Assembly (NCBI GenBank): GCA_021161555.1
Contig: JAGHAI010000108.1
Location: forward strand, 1-39,310
Source: a bacterium
GTDB lineage: Bacteria; UBP14; UBA6098; B30-G16
Reading direction: 5' to 3'
DNA length: 39,310 nucleotides
In this document: positions 23,241 through 31,834 of the stretch, in pieces
Position numbering within the stretch: position 1 is the first letter of the stretch
Layout: each line of letters opens with the position of its first letter
Position numbers and translations under genes: made by a program
The notes under the pieces: generated by a model
The model's input: only the letters and a program-made list of their open reading frames with translations
Database searches by the model: none
Told to the model about the DNA's origin: nothing

Positions 23241-23269
23241 TTGCACAAAAAAGCAAATTTCTATATAAA
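23241..23269 (+). promoter_or_regulatory. Promoter of the zapB-like/zapA/rny cluster
   Basis: -35 TTGCAC (23241-23246), 17-bp spacer, -10 TATAAA (23264-23269), 56 bp before the first start codon. It is the only convincing promoter before this three-gene group. Confidence 0.55.
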
Positions 23270-23325
23270 TTATAAAAATCCTTCAGAGGTTTTACATAAA
23301 TCTGAAATTTGAAAGGAGGCGTGTC

Positions 23326-23583
23326 GTGGAAGACGCTTTGAATGTGCTTGTTGAGCGAATAGGTAAGCTTCTTGAACGCTACGAAAAAGTTAATGCCGAA
23401 AAAAAGCAGTTGCTTGAAGCAAATTCGGCTCTTGAAGAAAGAGTTAAGGAACTTCAGGAACGAATTGATGTTCTGGAGCGAGAAGCCGAAGAATTGAGAA
23501 ATAAAACAAAGGGGAGTGAAGTAGCGCAGGAAAAACTCGATTCTCTGCTATCTCGAATAAACGAAGCAATAGGTTCGGAATAA
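23326..23583 (+). CDS. ZapB-like cell division coiled-coil protein
   Basis: 85 residues, GTG start with AAAGGAGG upstream. It is almost entirely coiled coil (IGKLLERYEKVNAEKKQLLE through LEREAEELRNK), then a short LDSLLSRINEAI tail. ZapB-type coiled coils join ZapA and the FtsZ ring to the chromosome. The call rests on this coil plus its place 28 bp upstream of zapA, an order seen in other bacteria; the sequence alone would only say coiled-coil protein. Confidence 0.65.
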   Translation: MEDALNVLVERIGKLLERYEKVNAEKKQLLEANSALEERVKELQERIDVLEREAEELRNKTKGSEVAQEKLDSLLSRINEAIGSE

Positions 23584-23611
23584 ATTTTTTAACGGGGGAA
23601 ATCAGGGACTT

Positions 23612-23905
23612 ATGGCAGAATCTGAAAAAATCGCAATTCCCGTAAAAATATTCAATCAAGAACTGCGAATACGCACTGACGAGCCACCTGAATATGTCAG
23701 AGAAGTGGCGAGGTATCTCGATTCCAAGATATTCGAAGTGGTCAATAGTGCAAGTGCAACATCGCCTACGAAAGCTGTGATTCTCGCAGCATTGAATATC
23801 ACTGATGAACTGTTTCGTGAACGGGAAAAATATAGGGAACTCTTTGAAAAAGTGAAAAGCCAGACCGAAATTATCGGCCAGAAGCTTGCTGAAATTGAGG
23901 CTTAA
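23612..23905 (+). CDS. zapA: Cell division protein ZapA
   Basis: 97 residues, near the family's usual length. ZapA cross-links FtsZ filaments. N-terminal domain IPVKIFNQELRIRTDEPPEY followed by VREVARYLDSKIFEV (helix of the head), then an AVILAALNITDELFREREKY segment and a coiled-coil C-terminus (LFEKVKSQTEIIGQKLAEIE) for tetramer formation. The middle gene of the zapB-like-zapA-rny group. Confidence 0.92.
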   Translation: MAESEKIAIPVKIFNQELRIRTDEPPEYVREVARYLDSKIFEVVNSASATSPTKAVILAALNITDELFREREKYRELFEKVKSQTEIIGQKLAEIEA

Positions 23906-23971
23906 CATTCGCTAAATTAGACTTTTTCAGGAGTTCCGCTCGCAAAATTCTTCTCCAATATGTCCCTTGCT

Positions 23972-23990
23972 CCTCCAATATATACGGAGG
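23972..23990 (+). promoter_or_regulatory. Hairpin covering the rny ribosome binding site
   Basis: CCTCC (23972-23976) pairs perfectly with the Shine-Dalgarno GGAGG (23986-23990) across a 9-nt AT-rich loop; the rny ATG is at 24000. When folded it would hide the ribosome site, so melting or RNA cleavage could set rny translation. Confidence 0.45.
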
Positions 23991-23999
23991 TGGTGAGAT

Positions 24000-25568
24000 A
24001 TGTATTTGTCCACAGTCACTCTAATACTTGTTTTCGTGGCGCTTGGGGTTGTTGGCTTTGTCGTGGGGTTTTTCGTCAGCAAAATTCTTCTCAAAAGAAC
24101 CATAAAGGAAGCCCGAACGCACGCCGAAAAAATCATTGCCGAAGCTGAAAAGGAAATCGAAATCAGGCGCAGCAAAATGGAACTCGAGCTCGAGAAGGAG
24201 CGAAATCGACAGAGAAGCGACTTCGATAGGATGACGCGGTCAAAGCGAAACGAGCTTAACAAGCTTGAAAAACGACTTGAAGAACAGCGCGAATCGATAG
24301 AAAGTCGGGCGGATTTCATAAGGCGTCGCGAGAGAGAGCTGTCCAATTTTGAAAAGCAACTTACTTCAAAGCAAAAGTCATTATCCCTGAAGGAAAAAGA
24401 GCTTCAGGAAGTGCTTCATCGTGAGAATGAGAAGCTTGAACGCATTGCGGGAATGACGCAGGAAGAAGCGAAGCGTGTTTTGATGGAAAATCTTGAGGCG
24501 GAAGCGCGGGCAGAAGCGGCGCAGAGAATCAAGCAGATTAAAGAAGAGGCGGAGATGAAGGCGGAGCGCGAGGCGAGGGAAGTGATAGTTTCCGCAATTC
24601 AAAGATGTGCCGCAGAGACAACAGTGGAATCGACGGTATCCGTTGTATCGCTGCCGTCGGATGAGATTAAGGGAAGGATAATCGGACGGGAAGGAAGAAA
24701 CATCCGCGCTTTTGAAACCGTCACAGGTGTCGATGTCATCGTCGATGATACGCCAGAAGCGATAATTCTTTCGGGATATGACCCTATCAGGCGGGAAGTG
24801 GCTCGCATCGCTATGGAAAAACTGATTATGGACGGCAGAATTCACCCCGCGCGAATCGAAGAAGTCGTGGCGAAAGCCGAAAAGGAAATCGAAAACATTT
24901 TTAAGGAAACAGGTGAGCAAATCTGCTTCGAACTCGGGATACACGACCTGCATCCCGAACTCGTCAAACTCATCGGACGGTTGAAATACAGAACCAGCTA
25001 CGGGCAAAATGTCCTCCAGCACTCGAAGGAAGTGGCATACCTCGCCGGATATATGGCATCTGAACTCGACCTCGACCCCAAAATTGCAAAAAGATGCGGC
25101 TTGCTCCACGACATCGGCAAGGCAATAGACAAGGGACAGGAAGGAACTCACACGGAACTTGGCTATCAAATAGCGAAGAAATACGGCGAGAAAGAAATCG
25201 TTCTCAATGCGATACAGGCGCATCACGAGGATGTGGAAATCACATCGCCATACACGGTTCTGGTGCAGGCGGCAGATGCCGTATCCGGAGCAAGACCAGG
25301 AGCGAGAAGGGAGACTCTTGAAAATTATATCAAGAGGCTGCAGCGCCTTGAAGAACTTGCAGATTCCTTTCCAGGCGTCGGAAAGACATACGCAATTCAA
25401 GCTGGAAGGGAAATCCGCGTCATTGTCGAACCCACCAAGGTCGATGACAGACAATCAGAAATTCTTGCCGCCGAAATTTCTCAGAAAATCCAGAGCGAAA
25501 TGGAATACCCGGGGCAGATAAAAGTCGTCGTAATAAGGGAAACTCGAGCGGTGGACTATGCTAAATAA
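24000..25568 (+). CDS. rny: Ribonuclease Y
   Basis: 522 residues, typical length. RNase Y is a membrane-bound endoribonuclease that starts mRNA decay. An N-terminal membrane helix (LILVFVALGVVGFVVGFFV, about 8-26), long coiled coil rich in Glu, Arg and Lys (about 35-190), a KH RNA-binding domain with GRIIGREGRNIRAFE (about 218-232), and the HD hydrolase domain with NVLQHSKEVAYLAGYMA and CGLLHDIGKAID. The C-terminal AEISQKIQSEMEYPGQIKVVVIRETRA is as expected. It is the third gene of the zapB-like-zapA-rny group, with a strong GGAGG site and its own hairpin. Confidence 0.97.
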   Translation: MYLSTVTLILVFVALGVVGFVVGFFVSKILLKRTIKEARTHAEKIIAEAEKEIEIRRSKMELELEKERNRQRSDFDRMTRSKRNELNKLEKRLEEQRESIESRADFIRRRERELSNFEKQLTSKQKSLSLKEKELQEVLHRENEKLERIAGMTQEEAKRVLMENLEAEARAEAAQRIKQIKEEAEMKAEREAREVIVSAIQRCAAETTVESTVSVVSLPSDEIKGRIIGREGRNIRAFETVTGVDVIVDDTPEAIILSGYDPIRREVARIAMEKLIMDGRIHPARIEEVVAKAEKEIENIFKETGEQICFELGIHDLHPELVKLIGRLKYRTSYGQNVLQHSKEVAYLAGYMASELDLDPKIAKRCGLLHDIGKAIDKGQEGTHTELGYQIAKKYGEKEIVLNAIQAHHEDVEITSPYTVLVQAADAVSGARPGARRETLENYIKRLQRLEELADSFPGVGKTYAIQAGREIRVIVEPTKVDDRQSEILAAEISQKIQSEMEYPGQIKVVVIRETRAVDYAK

Positions 25569-25599
25569 TGCTCGTCGAAAATCTTAATTCAGTTTGTGT

Positions 25600-25632
25600 T
25601 GCTCCCGAATTTTTTCGGGAGCATTTTTTTTG
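25600..25632 (+). terminator. Rho-independent terminator after rny
   Basis: A 10-bp stem TGCTCCCGAA/TTCGGGAGCA with a TTTT loop and a run of nine T residues, 31 bp after the rny stop codon. Confidence 0.95.
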
Positions 25633-25710
25633 CGACAGCAGAAATATTGTTGTTAAGATAGTTTTTTGGACTAAATTATTAAATTGAAGGCAAAATTTGA
25701 GAGGTGCATA

Positions 25711-28700
25711 ATGATTTTACTGGCAATTTTAATATTGTTCGCATCATCATTTGGCGGAGAAATTTTCGTCGATGTCGAATATAATCGTTCTGACTTTTCA
25801 ATTATTTCCGATGGCAATTATTACCACATAGTTTCGCAGAATTGTGCCGTTTTCGGAGATGCCGGTGGCCCGGAATATCTTGCAGAACCGGTGCATATTC
25901 TCCTTCCGCCGCACACAAAGGCAAAATCTATGAGGATTGTTTCCGCAGAGTACGATTTTTTTGCGGAAGATATTTTCATCGCACCTTTTCAACCGCCGAC
26001 TATACGACCTATGCCAGGATTGGATATTTCGCCGGGTTTTCTGCCGCATAATCCACAGAAATATTCGCAGGATAGTTTTACGCCATCACAGCCGGCAAAA
26101 TTTACAGGCGGCGGAAATTTATCCGGATACTCGATGGCGGACATCATTGTTTTTCCATTGAGGTATAACCCGTTCAGAAGAAAAGTTGAATACTTAAAAT
26201 CATTGAAAATTTGTGTGGAATATGAGAACGGTATATCCACATCTGCGCCTGCTGTGCGTTCTCCGAAAAGTGAGCAAATTTTTTCGCGAATAGTCCGCAA
26301 AATTGCAAAAAATCCCGATGCCATTTCCCTTTATTCTGCGCTGTGGGCAATTGATGTGGGAACGAAGGATTATGCAGTCGTGTGTGCGGAAAGTTATTCT
26401 TCCACCGATGCTATGGAAAAATTTCGCCTCGCACTGCGCAGGCAGGGCTGGAACGATACGCTTATAACGGTGGAATCCACATCTTCTTTTCCCGGCAGTG
26501 ATGAGGGCGAAAAGTTGAGAAATGCTTTGAAAAATTTATATGAAAGTTCGGGCATTGCCGCTGTCGTTCTCGTGGGAGATATAAATGCGGTGCCTTTCAG
26601 ATATGGGTATGCTATGGATTGCGGCGCAGGAATTATGCCGGATGAAAATTATATCCCCTGCGACCTGTATTTCGCCGATTACGATGGGGACTGGAACGCG
26701 AACGATACTTTTCCCTACGGCGAAGTTTCGGACAGCGTGGATTTATATCCCGATGTTTTAATCGGCAGGATTTCGGCGGATTCTCCGACCGAATTCAGCA
26801 ACTGGGTTGACAAATACACCACCTATGTTGAAGATACCCCTGCCGATTTCGGAGCGGAAGCGCTGTTTCTCGCAGAAATCCTGTGGGATGACCCGTTCAC
26901 AGATTCGGGCGTCGGCAAGGATATGGTCAGGGATGATGCTCTGCCGTCCTGGTTTGAGTTGACGAGATTGTATGAAACTCTTGGGAATGAGACGATGTTA
27001 TCTGTCACATCCGCGTTCAACGACGGCTATGGCATTACAAATCACGATGGACACGCATTCTGCTCCATAATCGGCGTCGGCGATGATTACTTTGATTTGA
27101 GCGATGCGGACGCGCTGCACAATTATCCTCGATGTGGGGTTATGTATTCCATCGGCTGCTGGCCTGCAGCGTTCGACTACGACTGCATCGCTGAACACTT
27201 CATCACAAATCCCGACGGCGGATTTGTGGCATTTGTCGGAAATTCAAGATACGGCTGGGGCTCGCCAGGAAATCCCGGATACGGATACTCGGACTACTTC
27301 GACCACGATTTCTGGAAAAATATCTTCGGCGGTTCTCCCGCCATAGGCGAGGCTCTTGCCGTTATAAAGTCTTTTTATACACCCTTTGCGAGGTGGGAAA
27401 ATGTCTGGCGGTGGAAAATTTACGAAATCAATGTGCTCGGCGAACCCGGAATGGTCGTATGGCAGGATGAACCAGTTGCCAGGGAATATGAACTGCCATC
27501 TCTTATAGAATCCGGCGGCGCTCCACTTTCGATAACATCTGAAACGCAGATTTCTATGACGGCGATTCAGGACGGTGAGATAATCGACAGAAATGAAGGT
27601 GCTGGAAGCGTCGAACTGTGGGTTGAACCTATCACATCTTCTCCAATCGAAATATCAGCCTTCTCGCCCGATGGATTCTTAAAAATATTCACCGATTCCA
27701 TTTATGTCGATGCTGGTGTGCCTTACATTGCCCTCGATTACCTTTCACAGAACACAATTTCGCCTGCTGAAACTGCCTCTGTCATCTTTTATATGCGCAA
27801 CTACACTTCCACTGGCGGGGCTTTTTCGTGGAGTCCCGAATTAACCAGCGGAGGAGAAATCCTGTCGTATGAAGCGGGTCCTTCTGCAATTTTTGGCGAA
27901 GATACATTTTCGCTGTCCGCCGCCATCGTTGCAGATGAGGAACTGGCGAACGGCGAGCAAGTGTTATTGCAATTGAACTGCGTCTGCGACGATGATACTT
28001 TTCCCGTTCCAGTGGCTATCGAAGGAATTGCGCCGGTTCTTTCCGTCTGTTCGGTGAAACTTTTCGGTTCGCATTTCGGAGAAGCGGCGCTGCCAGGGGA
28101 AGATTATTCGCTGTTCGCTGAAATAGTAAATTCTGGTTCAGATTCATACATCGGAGATGTGTCGGCGAGCAGTCCTTCGTCTTATCTCACTATTTATGGC
28201 ACCTCACCGGTGGAAGCACACAGCGGAACGACCTTTACAGCATCGCCAATCGCTCTGTCCGTGTCTCCCGTGTGTCCATCGCCGTCAGTTCAGCCGATTA
28301 TTTTCTCCTTCGATGATGGCGAAGCTGATACCTTTTATCTGTCCGTCGGTGAGGGAAAATTTTTGGACGATGCGGAAGGCACGCCGCATTTCAGTATGGG
28401 TAGTTCCTGGCATCAAACGACGGATGATTTTCACGACGGCGCTCATTCATATCGCTGCGCGGACGAGATTTCGGGATTATACCCCGACAACACAGACGCA
28501 TATCTTACGAGCGACACAATTGTGATTGGTGAAAGGGCGGTGCTTTCCTTCTGGATGAGATATGAAGTCACCACCCTTGAGGATGACTATGGAACGGATG
28601 GGCTCTATCTTTATATCTACGATATAGACGATGATTCGCTTGTGGAAATTGCCTTCATCGGCGGCGGCGGTGCTTTGCCCTTCACCAATTTTGAAATGGG

Positions 28701-29130
28701 CTGGACGCACTGGCAGTTCAAAATTCCGTTTGCCGCGCAGAAGAAAATTTTGGTTGAGTTCCGATTTCTTTCCGATTACGGAGATAATGCACAGGGCTTT
28801 TTCATCGACGATGTTTATGTGAAGTGGCAGCGGACAATTGTGGAAACGACCACAGATATACAATCCTCTCTGCAAAAGCCGAAGATACCTATTTTGTCAA
28901 TTGCGCCAAACCCGTTCAATTCATCCTGCAAAATCGCCATCGACAATCTGGATGAGAATGCGGATATCGACATATTTGACTTATCGGGAAAGAATCTATA
29001 CCATCGCTCAATTCGTGCGCCGAAGAAGACCATCGTCTGGCATCCGAAGGACATCGCAAGCGGAATATATCTCTTCAGGGCAAAGGGAAAGAATTTTTCC
29101 ACGCAGAGGAAAATTTTCTTCATCAGATGA
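25711..29130 (+). CDS. Gingipain-like (C25) cysteine protease with Por sorting tail
   Basis: About 1140 residues from ATG 25711, chosen for GAGAGGTG and a clean signal peptide (LLAILILFASSFGG); a TTG at 25684 is also in frame. A propeptide-like N-part (to about 190) precedes the C25 fold: DYAVVCAESYS, a VVLVGDINAVPF core strand, LYPDVLIGRISADSPTEF, the His box in NHDGHAF and the Cys box GVMYSIGCWPAAFDYDCIAEHF, which match the His and Cys catalytic positions of gingipains. Ig-like modules (about 560-830), a jelly-roll region (about 880-1050), and a C-terminal sorting tail starting at SIAPNPFNSS and ending with IYLFRAKGKN. It should be secreted through the outer membrane and held or released outside. 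No type IX machinery genes are nearby. Confidence 0.9.
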   Translation: MILLAILILFASSFGGEIFVDVEYNRSDFSIISDGNYYHIVSQNCAVFGDAGGPEYLAEPVHILLPPHTKAKSMRIVSAEYDFFAEDIFIAPFQPPTIRPMPGLDISPGFLPHNPQKYSQDSFTPSQPAKFTGGGNLSGYSMADIIVFPLRYNPFRRKVEYLKSLKICVEYENGISTSAPAVRSPKSEQIFSRIVRKIAKNPDAISLYSALWAIDVGTKDYAVVCAESYSSTDAMEKFRLALRRQGWNDTLITVESTSSFPGSDEGEKLRNALKNLYESSGIAAVVLVGDINAVPFRYGYAMDCGAGIMPDENYIPCDLYFADYDGDWNANDTFPYGEVSDSVDLYPDVLIGRISADSPTEFSNWVDKYTTYVEDTPADFGAEALFLAEILWDDPFTDSGVGKDMVRDDALPSWFELTRLYETLGNETMLSVTSAFNDGYGITNHDGHAFCSIIGVGDDYFDLSDADALHNYPRCGVMYSIGCWPAAFDYDCIAEHFITNPDGGFVAFVGNSRYGWGSPGNPGYGYSDYFDHDFWKNIFGGSPAIGEALAVIKSFYTPFARWENVWRWKIYEINVLGEPGMVVWQDEPVAREYELPSLIESGGAPLSITSETQISMTAIQDGEIIDRNEGAGSVELWVEPITSSPIEISAFSPDGFLKIFTDSIYVDAGVPYIALDYLSQNTISPAETASVIFYMRNYTSTGGAFSWSPELTSGGEILSYEAGPSAIFGEDTFSLSAAIVADEELANGEQVLLQLNCVCDDDTFPVPVAIEGIAPVLSVCSVKLFGSHFGEAALPGEDYSLFAEIVNSGSDSYIGDVSASSPSSYLTIYGTSPVEAHSGTTFTASPIALSVSPVCPSPSVQPIIFSFDDGEADTFYLSVGEGKFLDDAEGTPHFSMGSSWHQTTDDFHDGAHSYRCADEISGLYPDNTDAYLTSDTIVIGERAVLSFWMRYEVTTLEDDYGTDGLYLYIYDIDDDSLVEIAFIGGGGALPFTNFEMGWTHWQFKIPFAAQKKILVEFRFLSDYGDNAQGFFIDDVYVKWQRTIVETTTDIQSSLQKPKIPILSIAPNPFNSSCKIAIDNLDENADIDIFDLSGKNLYHRSIRAPKKTIVWHPKDIASGIYLFRAKGKNFSTQRKIFFIR

Positions 29131-29181
29131 ACTTATGCACATTAAACATTCTTTTGAAATTATAGAGGGGGACTCTGGTTT

Positions 29182-30078
29182 ATGAACATACTTAAAACGA
29201 TAGGAAACACGCCATTGATTGAACTCGTTAACTTTTCACCTGAAGGGAGGCATATTTTTGCCAAACTTGAAGGGGAAAATCCTGGCGGCAGTATAAAGGA
29301 CAGGATAGCGGTTTCGATGGTTGAATCTGGGGAGCGAAATGGTAGTTTGCGCTCTGGTGGAACGATAATTGAACCCACAAGCGGAAACACCGGTATCGGT
29401 CTTGCGATGGTCGCTGCGGCGAAGGGATACCGCTGTATTATTGTTATGCCGGAAAATATGTCGGAAGAACGGAGAAAAATTTTAAGATATTTTGGTGCGG
29501 AAGTAATTCTGACGCCTGCCGAAAAGGGTATGCTGGGCGCCATCGAAAAGGCGGGAGAAATTGCCGAAAACACCGAAAATAGTTTTATGCCCGACCAGTT
29601 TTCCAATCCTGCCAATCCATCTGCGCATCGGGAAAACACAGGACCTGAAATATACGATGCTCTTGGTTTCGTTCCCGATGCTTTTGTAGCGGGAGTTGGC
29701 ACCGGAGGAACAATTATAGGCGTTGCGCAGTATTTTAAGCTGGATATTTCCGCAGATATAGAAATTGTCGCTGTGGAGCCGTCCGAATCTGCCGTTTTGT
29801 CCGGAGGAGAAAAGGGAGCACACAATATTCAGGGCATTGGTGCGGGTTTTGTTCCGCCGATGTTCGATGCTGAACTCATCGATAGGATTGTTCAGATTTC
29901 GAGCGATGAAGCCACAGATATGACAAAGGAACTTGCCCGAAAGTGCGGAATTGCGGCGGGAATTTCATCGGGTGCGAACCTTGCCGCTGCAATAAAAATA
30001 GCCCAAAAAATGCCGGCCGATTCGTCCGTTGTGACCGTTTTCCCCGATAAAATTGACAGATACCTTTCAATTTTATGA
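29182..30078 (+). CDS. cysK: Cysteine synthase (O-acetylserine sulfhydrylase)
   Basis: 298 residues. A PLP enzyme that replaces the acetyl group of O-acetylserine with sulfide to give cysteine. The PLP lysine is Lys39 in NPGGSIKDR, with the substrate loop TSGNTG, the GTGGTI phosphate-binding loop, PSAHRENTGPEI, and ends with FPDKIDRYLSIL. Features are more CysK/CysM-like than cystathionine synthase. It lies 51 bp after the C25 protease gene and 3 bp before an M23 peptidase gene, so it is probably in the same transcript. Whether it prefers sulfide or thiosulfate cannot be read here. Confidence 0.93.
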   Translation: MNILKTIGNTPLIELVNFSPEGRHIFAKLEGENPGGSIKDRIAVSMVESGERNGSLRSGGTIIEPTSGNTGIGLAMVAAAKGYRCIIVMPENMSEERRKILRYFGAEVILTPAEKGMLGAIEKAGEIAENTENSFMPDQFSNPANPSAHRENTGPEIYDALGFVPDAFVAGVGTGGTIIGVAQYFKLDISADIEIVAVEPSESAVLSGGEKGAHNIQGIGAGFVPPMFDAELIDRIVQISSDEATDMTKELARKCGIAAGISSGANLAAAIKIAQKMPADSSVVTVFPDKIDRYLSIL

Positions 30079-30081
30079 CCG

Positions 30082-30942
30082 ATGATTACTATGCCGCATA
30101 GAAAATACATATCGCTTATATTATCCCCCGAAGGAGGGCAAAAGAGCCTTTCATTCCGATTGCAGAAATGGCAGCTCTGGACGGTTACATTGACCATTGT
30201 GCTGGGCTGGTTGTTTCTATTTCTGGGTATTCTGGGCGCAGTATTCTTCGCTCGTTTTGCGGCGAATGAACGCGCACTCATAGCGGAAAACAACCGCCTT
30301 CGTATGGCGCTTGTAAAGGCTGATTCTCTCCGACAGGAACTGGACAAAATGAGAGCGATGCGCAAACTGATGGAAAAAGCCCTTCTCGTTGCAAAGAGAA
30401 AGGAAGAAGGGTTAAAACTCGATTCCGATGAAAATTTTCCTGATTGGTTGTCAAGAGGTTCGGTTTTCAACGGGGCTTCATCGCTGCCGGAACTTACGAA
30501 ATATCTTGAGGACATAAAACGAGCCGAAGCCTACATACCTTCGGGATTGCCTGCGCAGGGTGTGATTACTGCGAAATTCGGGGAAACCGGCGGGATTTTC
30601 AGGTCCCCTCATTCGGGAGTTGATATTCTTGCTCAAATAGGAACCCCCGTTCGGGCTACTGCTGACGGCATCGTCTCAAAAGTGGACGAAGATAGCGAAC
30701 TCGGGCGTTTCGTCGAAATCGACCATTTGAACGGATACCGAACGATATATGCCCATTTATCGGATTTTAGCGTGGAGAGAGGCTCGCCAATCAGGCGGGG
30801 AAGTATCATCGGGCATAGCGGAAAGACTGGAAAGGCCAGGAATCCGCACATACACTATGAGGTGCTATATGCGGGAAAACCCATCGACCCCCTGAAGAAG
30901 ATAACCAGCCCGAAATACACGACTGCGGATTCAGGTAAATGA
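30082..30942 (+). CDS. M23-family peptidoglycan endopeptidase, membrane anchored
   Basis: 286 residues. An N-terminal transmembrane helix (about 33-57), a coiled coil (about 60-110), and a C-terminal LytM/M23 domain with metal and catalytic residues in HSGVD (the first His and Asp), RTIYAHL and HIHYE. These enzymes cut peptide cross-links of the cell wall. Members of this type commonly sit beside bactofilin genes and shape cells, as here. The start may be ATG 30082 or ATG 30091; neither has a clear ribosome site, and coupling from cysK (3-bp gap) may serve instead. Confidence 0.93.
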   Translation: MITMPHRKYISLILSPEGGQKSLSFRLQKWQLWTVTLTIVLGWLFLFLGILGAVFFARFAANERALIAENNRLRMALVKADSLRQELDKMRAMRKLMEKALLVAKRKEEGLKLDSDENFPDWLSRGSVFNGASSLPELTKYLEDIKRAEAYIPSGLPAQGVITAKFGETGGIFRSPHSGVDILAQIGTPVRATADGIVSKVDEDSELGRFVEIDHLNGYRTIYAHLSDFSVERGSPIRRGSIIGHSGKTGKARNPHIHYEVLYAGKPIDPLKKITSPKYTTADSGK

Positions 30943-30958
30943 TGGACAATTACGATGT

Positions 30959-30981
30959 AAAAATTTGCGCAAATTTTTTTT
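30959..30981. promoter_or_regulatory. AT-rich palindrome with T-tract between M23 and bactofilin genes
   Basis: A perfect 20-bp palindrome, AAAAATTTGCGCAAATTTTT, is followed by more T residues. It can be a weak terminator or an operator. It lies 17 bp after the M23 stop. Confidence 0.4.
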
Positions 30982-31032
30982 GCTTTTCGTCATAGAACTT
31001 ATATCTTTGCTTTTTTGAGAAAAGGTGAGGAA

Positions 31033-31431
31033 ATGGCGTTTTTAAAAAACATAGGTCAGAGGAATTCTTCGGAACATCTTAATACATTTCTCGGGGATGG
31101 CACGACGCTTTCTGGCGAATTTTCAGTTTCTGGAAGCGTCCGCATAGATGGATATTTTACGGGCAAGTTATCAGCCACAGGGCATTTGACAATTGGTCAG
31201 AATGGCTATGTGAAGGCGCAGAATACGATTCACTGCCAGAGCGCGCACATTGCGGGGACTGTGGAAGGCAATATCATTGCGCCACAGAAAGTTTTCCTGA
31301 CAAAGACGGCGCGGATTTTCGGCGACATTACCACACAGGTTCTCGTGATTGAAGAAGGTGCAATTTTCAACGGGCGAAGCGAAATGGAAAGCACATTTGA
31401 CGAGCAACTTATAGCATCCGATGGCGGATGA
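31033..31431 (+). CDS. Bactofilin
   Basis: 132 residues from ATG 31033, which has AGGTGAGG upstream; the in-frame Met at 31015 is less suited. Bactofilins polymerise without nucleotide into filaments on the inner membrane. The central right-handed beta-helix is made of short repeats (SGSVRIDGYFTGKLSATGHLTI, then VKAQNTIHCQSAHIAGTVEG, then ITTQVLVIEEGAIFNGR), with a short N-terminal membrane-contact segment AFLKNIGQR. Next to an M23 peptidase, as in the bactofilin-LmdC/M23 cell-shape pairs of other bacteria. Confidence 0.95.
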   Translation: MAFLKNIGQRNSSEHLNTFLGDGTTLSGEFSVSGSVRIDGYFTGKLSATGHLTIGQNGYVKAQNTIHCQSAHIAGTVEGNIIAPQKVFLTKTARIFGDITTQVLVIEEGAIFNGRSEMESTFDEQLIASDGG

Positions 31432-31433
31432 TT

Positions 31434-31474
31434 GTTGACAACTATGTTGATAAGTCGGTTTATTATGTTGATAA
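31434..31474. repeat. Three direct copies of GTTGAYAA before the V-ATPase genes
   Basis: GTTGACAA at 31434-31441, then GTTGATAA at 31446-31453 and 31467-31474. The last two are part of an 11-bp identical TATGTTGATAA and lie 21 bp apart, two helical turns, as in sites for a regulator binding one face of DNA. They end 37 bp before the subunit G start. Confidence 0.5.
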
Positions 31475-31510
31475 ACTACGGTATTTGCTTTCAATATAAG
31501 GAGTTATGCT

Positions 31511-31816
31511 ATGGAAAAAATTGTTGAAAAGATACGGGAATCGGAGGAGAAGGCATCGAAATTGATTGCATCTGCCGAAGCGGAAGGAAGAAGACAACTT
31601 GCGGAAAAGAAAGCGGAAATTGAAGAATTGCGCGCAAAACTCGATGACGAAATAGCGGAGATAATCGAAAAGGCGAAAAAAGACGGCGAAGATGATGCGA
31701 AACCTGAAATCGAAGCGCTTGAGGAGGAAACCACAAAGAAAATCGAAGCGCTTGAGGAAAGATATGCGAAAATAAAGGATGAACTTATACAAAAGGTGAT
31801 TTCGCAGTTCAAGTGA
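31511..31816 (+). CDS. V-type ATPase subunit G/H (peripheral stalk)
   Basis: 101 residues, ATG with AAGGAG upstream. It is a single long coiled coil, almost wholly Glu, Lys, Ala, Ile and Arg: IRESEEKASKLIASAEAEGR, then KAEIEELRAKLDDEIAEIIE and ETTKKIEALEERYAKIKDEL. The small stalk subunit (NtpF/AhaH-type) has this form and precedes subunit I, as here. The call depends on that position; without it, only coiled-coil protein would be safe. Confidence 0.8.
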   Translation: MEKIVEKIRESEEKASKLIASAEAEGRRQLAEKKAEIEELRAKLDDEIAEIIEKAKKDGEDDAKPEIEALEEETTKKIEALEERYAKIKDELIQKVISQFK

Positions 31817-31834
31817 TATTTTCAGGAGTTTTAT

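Noticed and set aside
24381-25454. Minus-strand frame of 357 codons
   Set aside because: It is the antisense shadow of rny, rich in Cys, Phe, His and Arg, as expected from the complement of a charged coiled coil.
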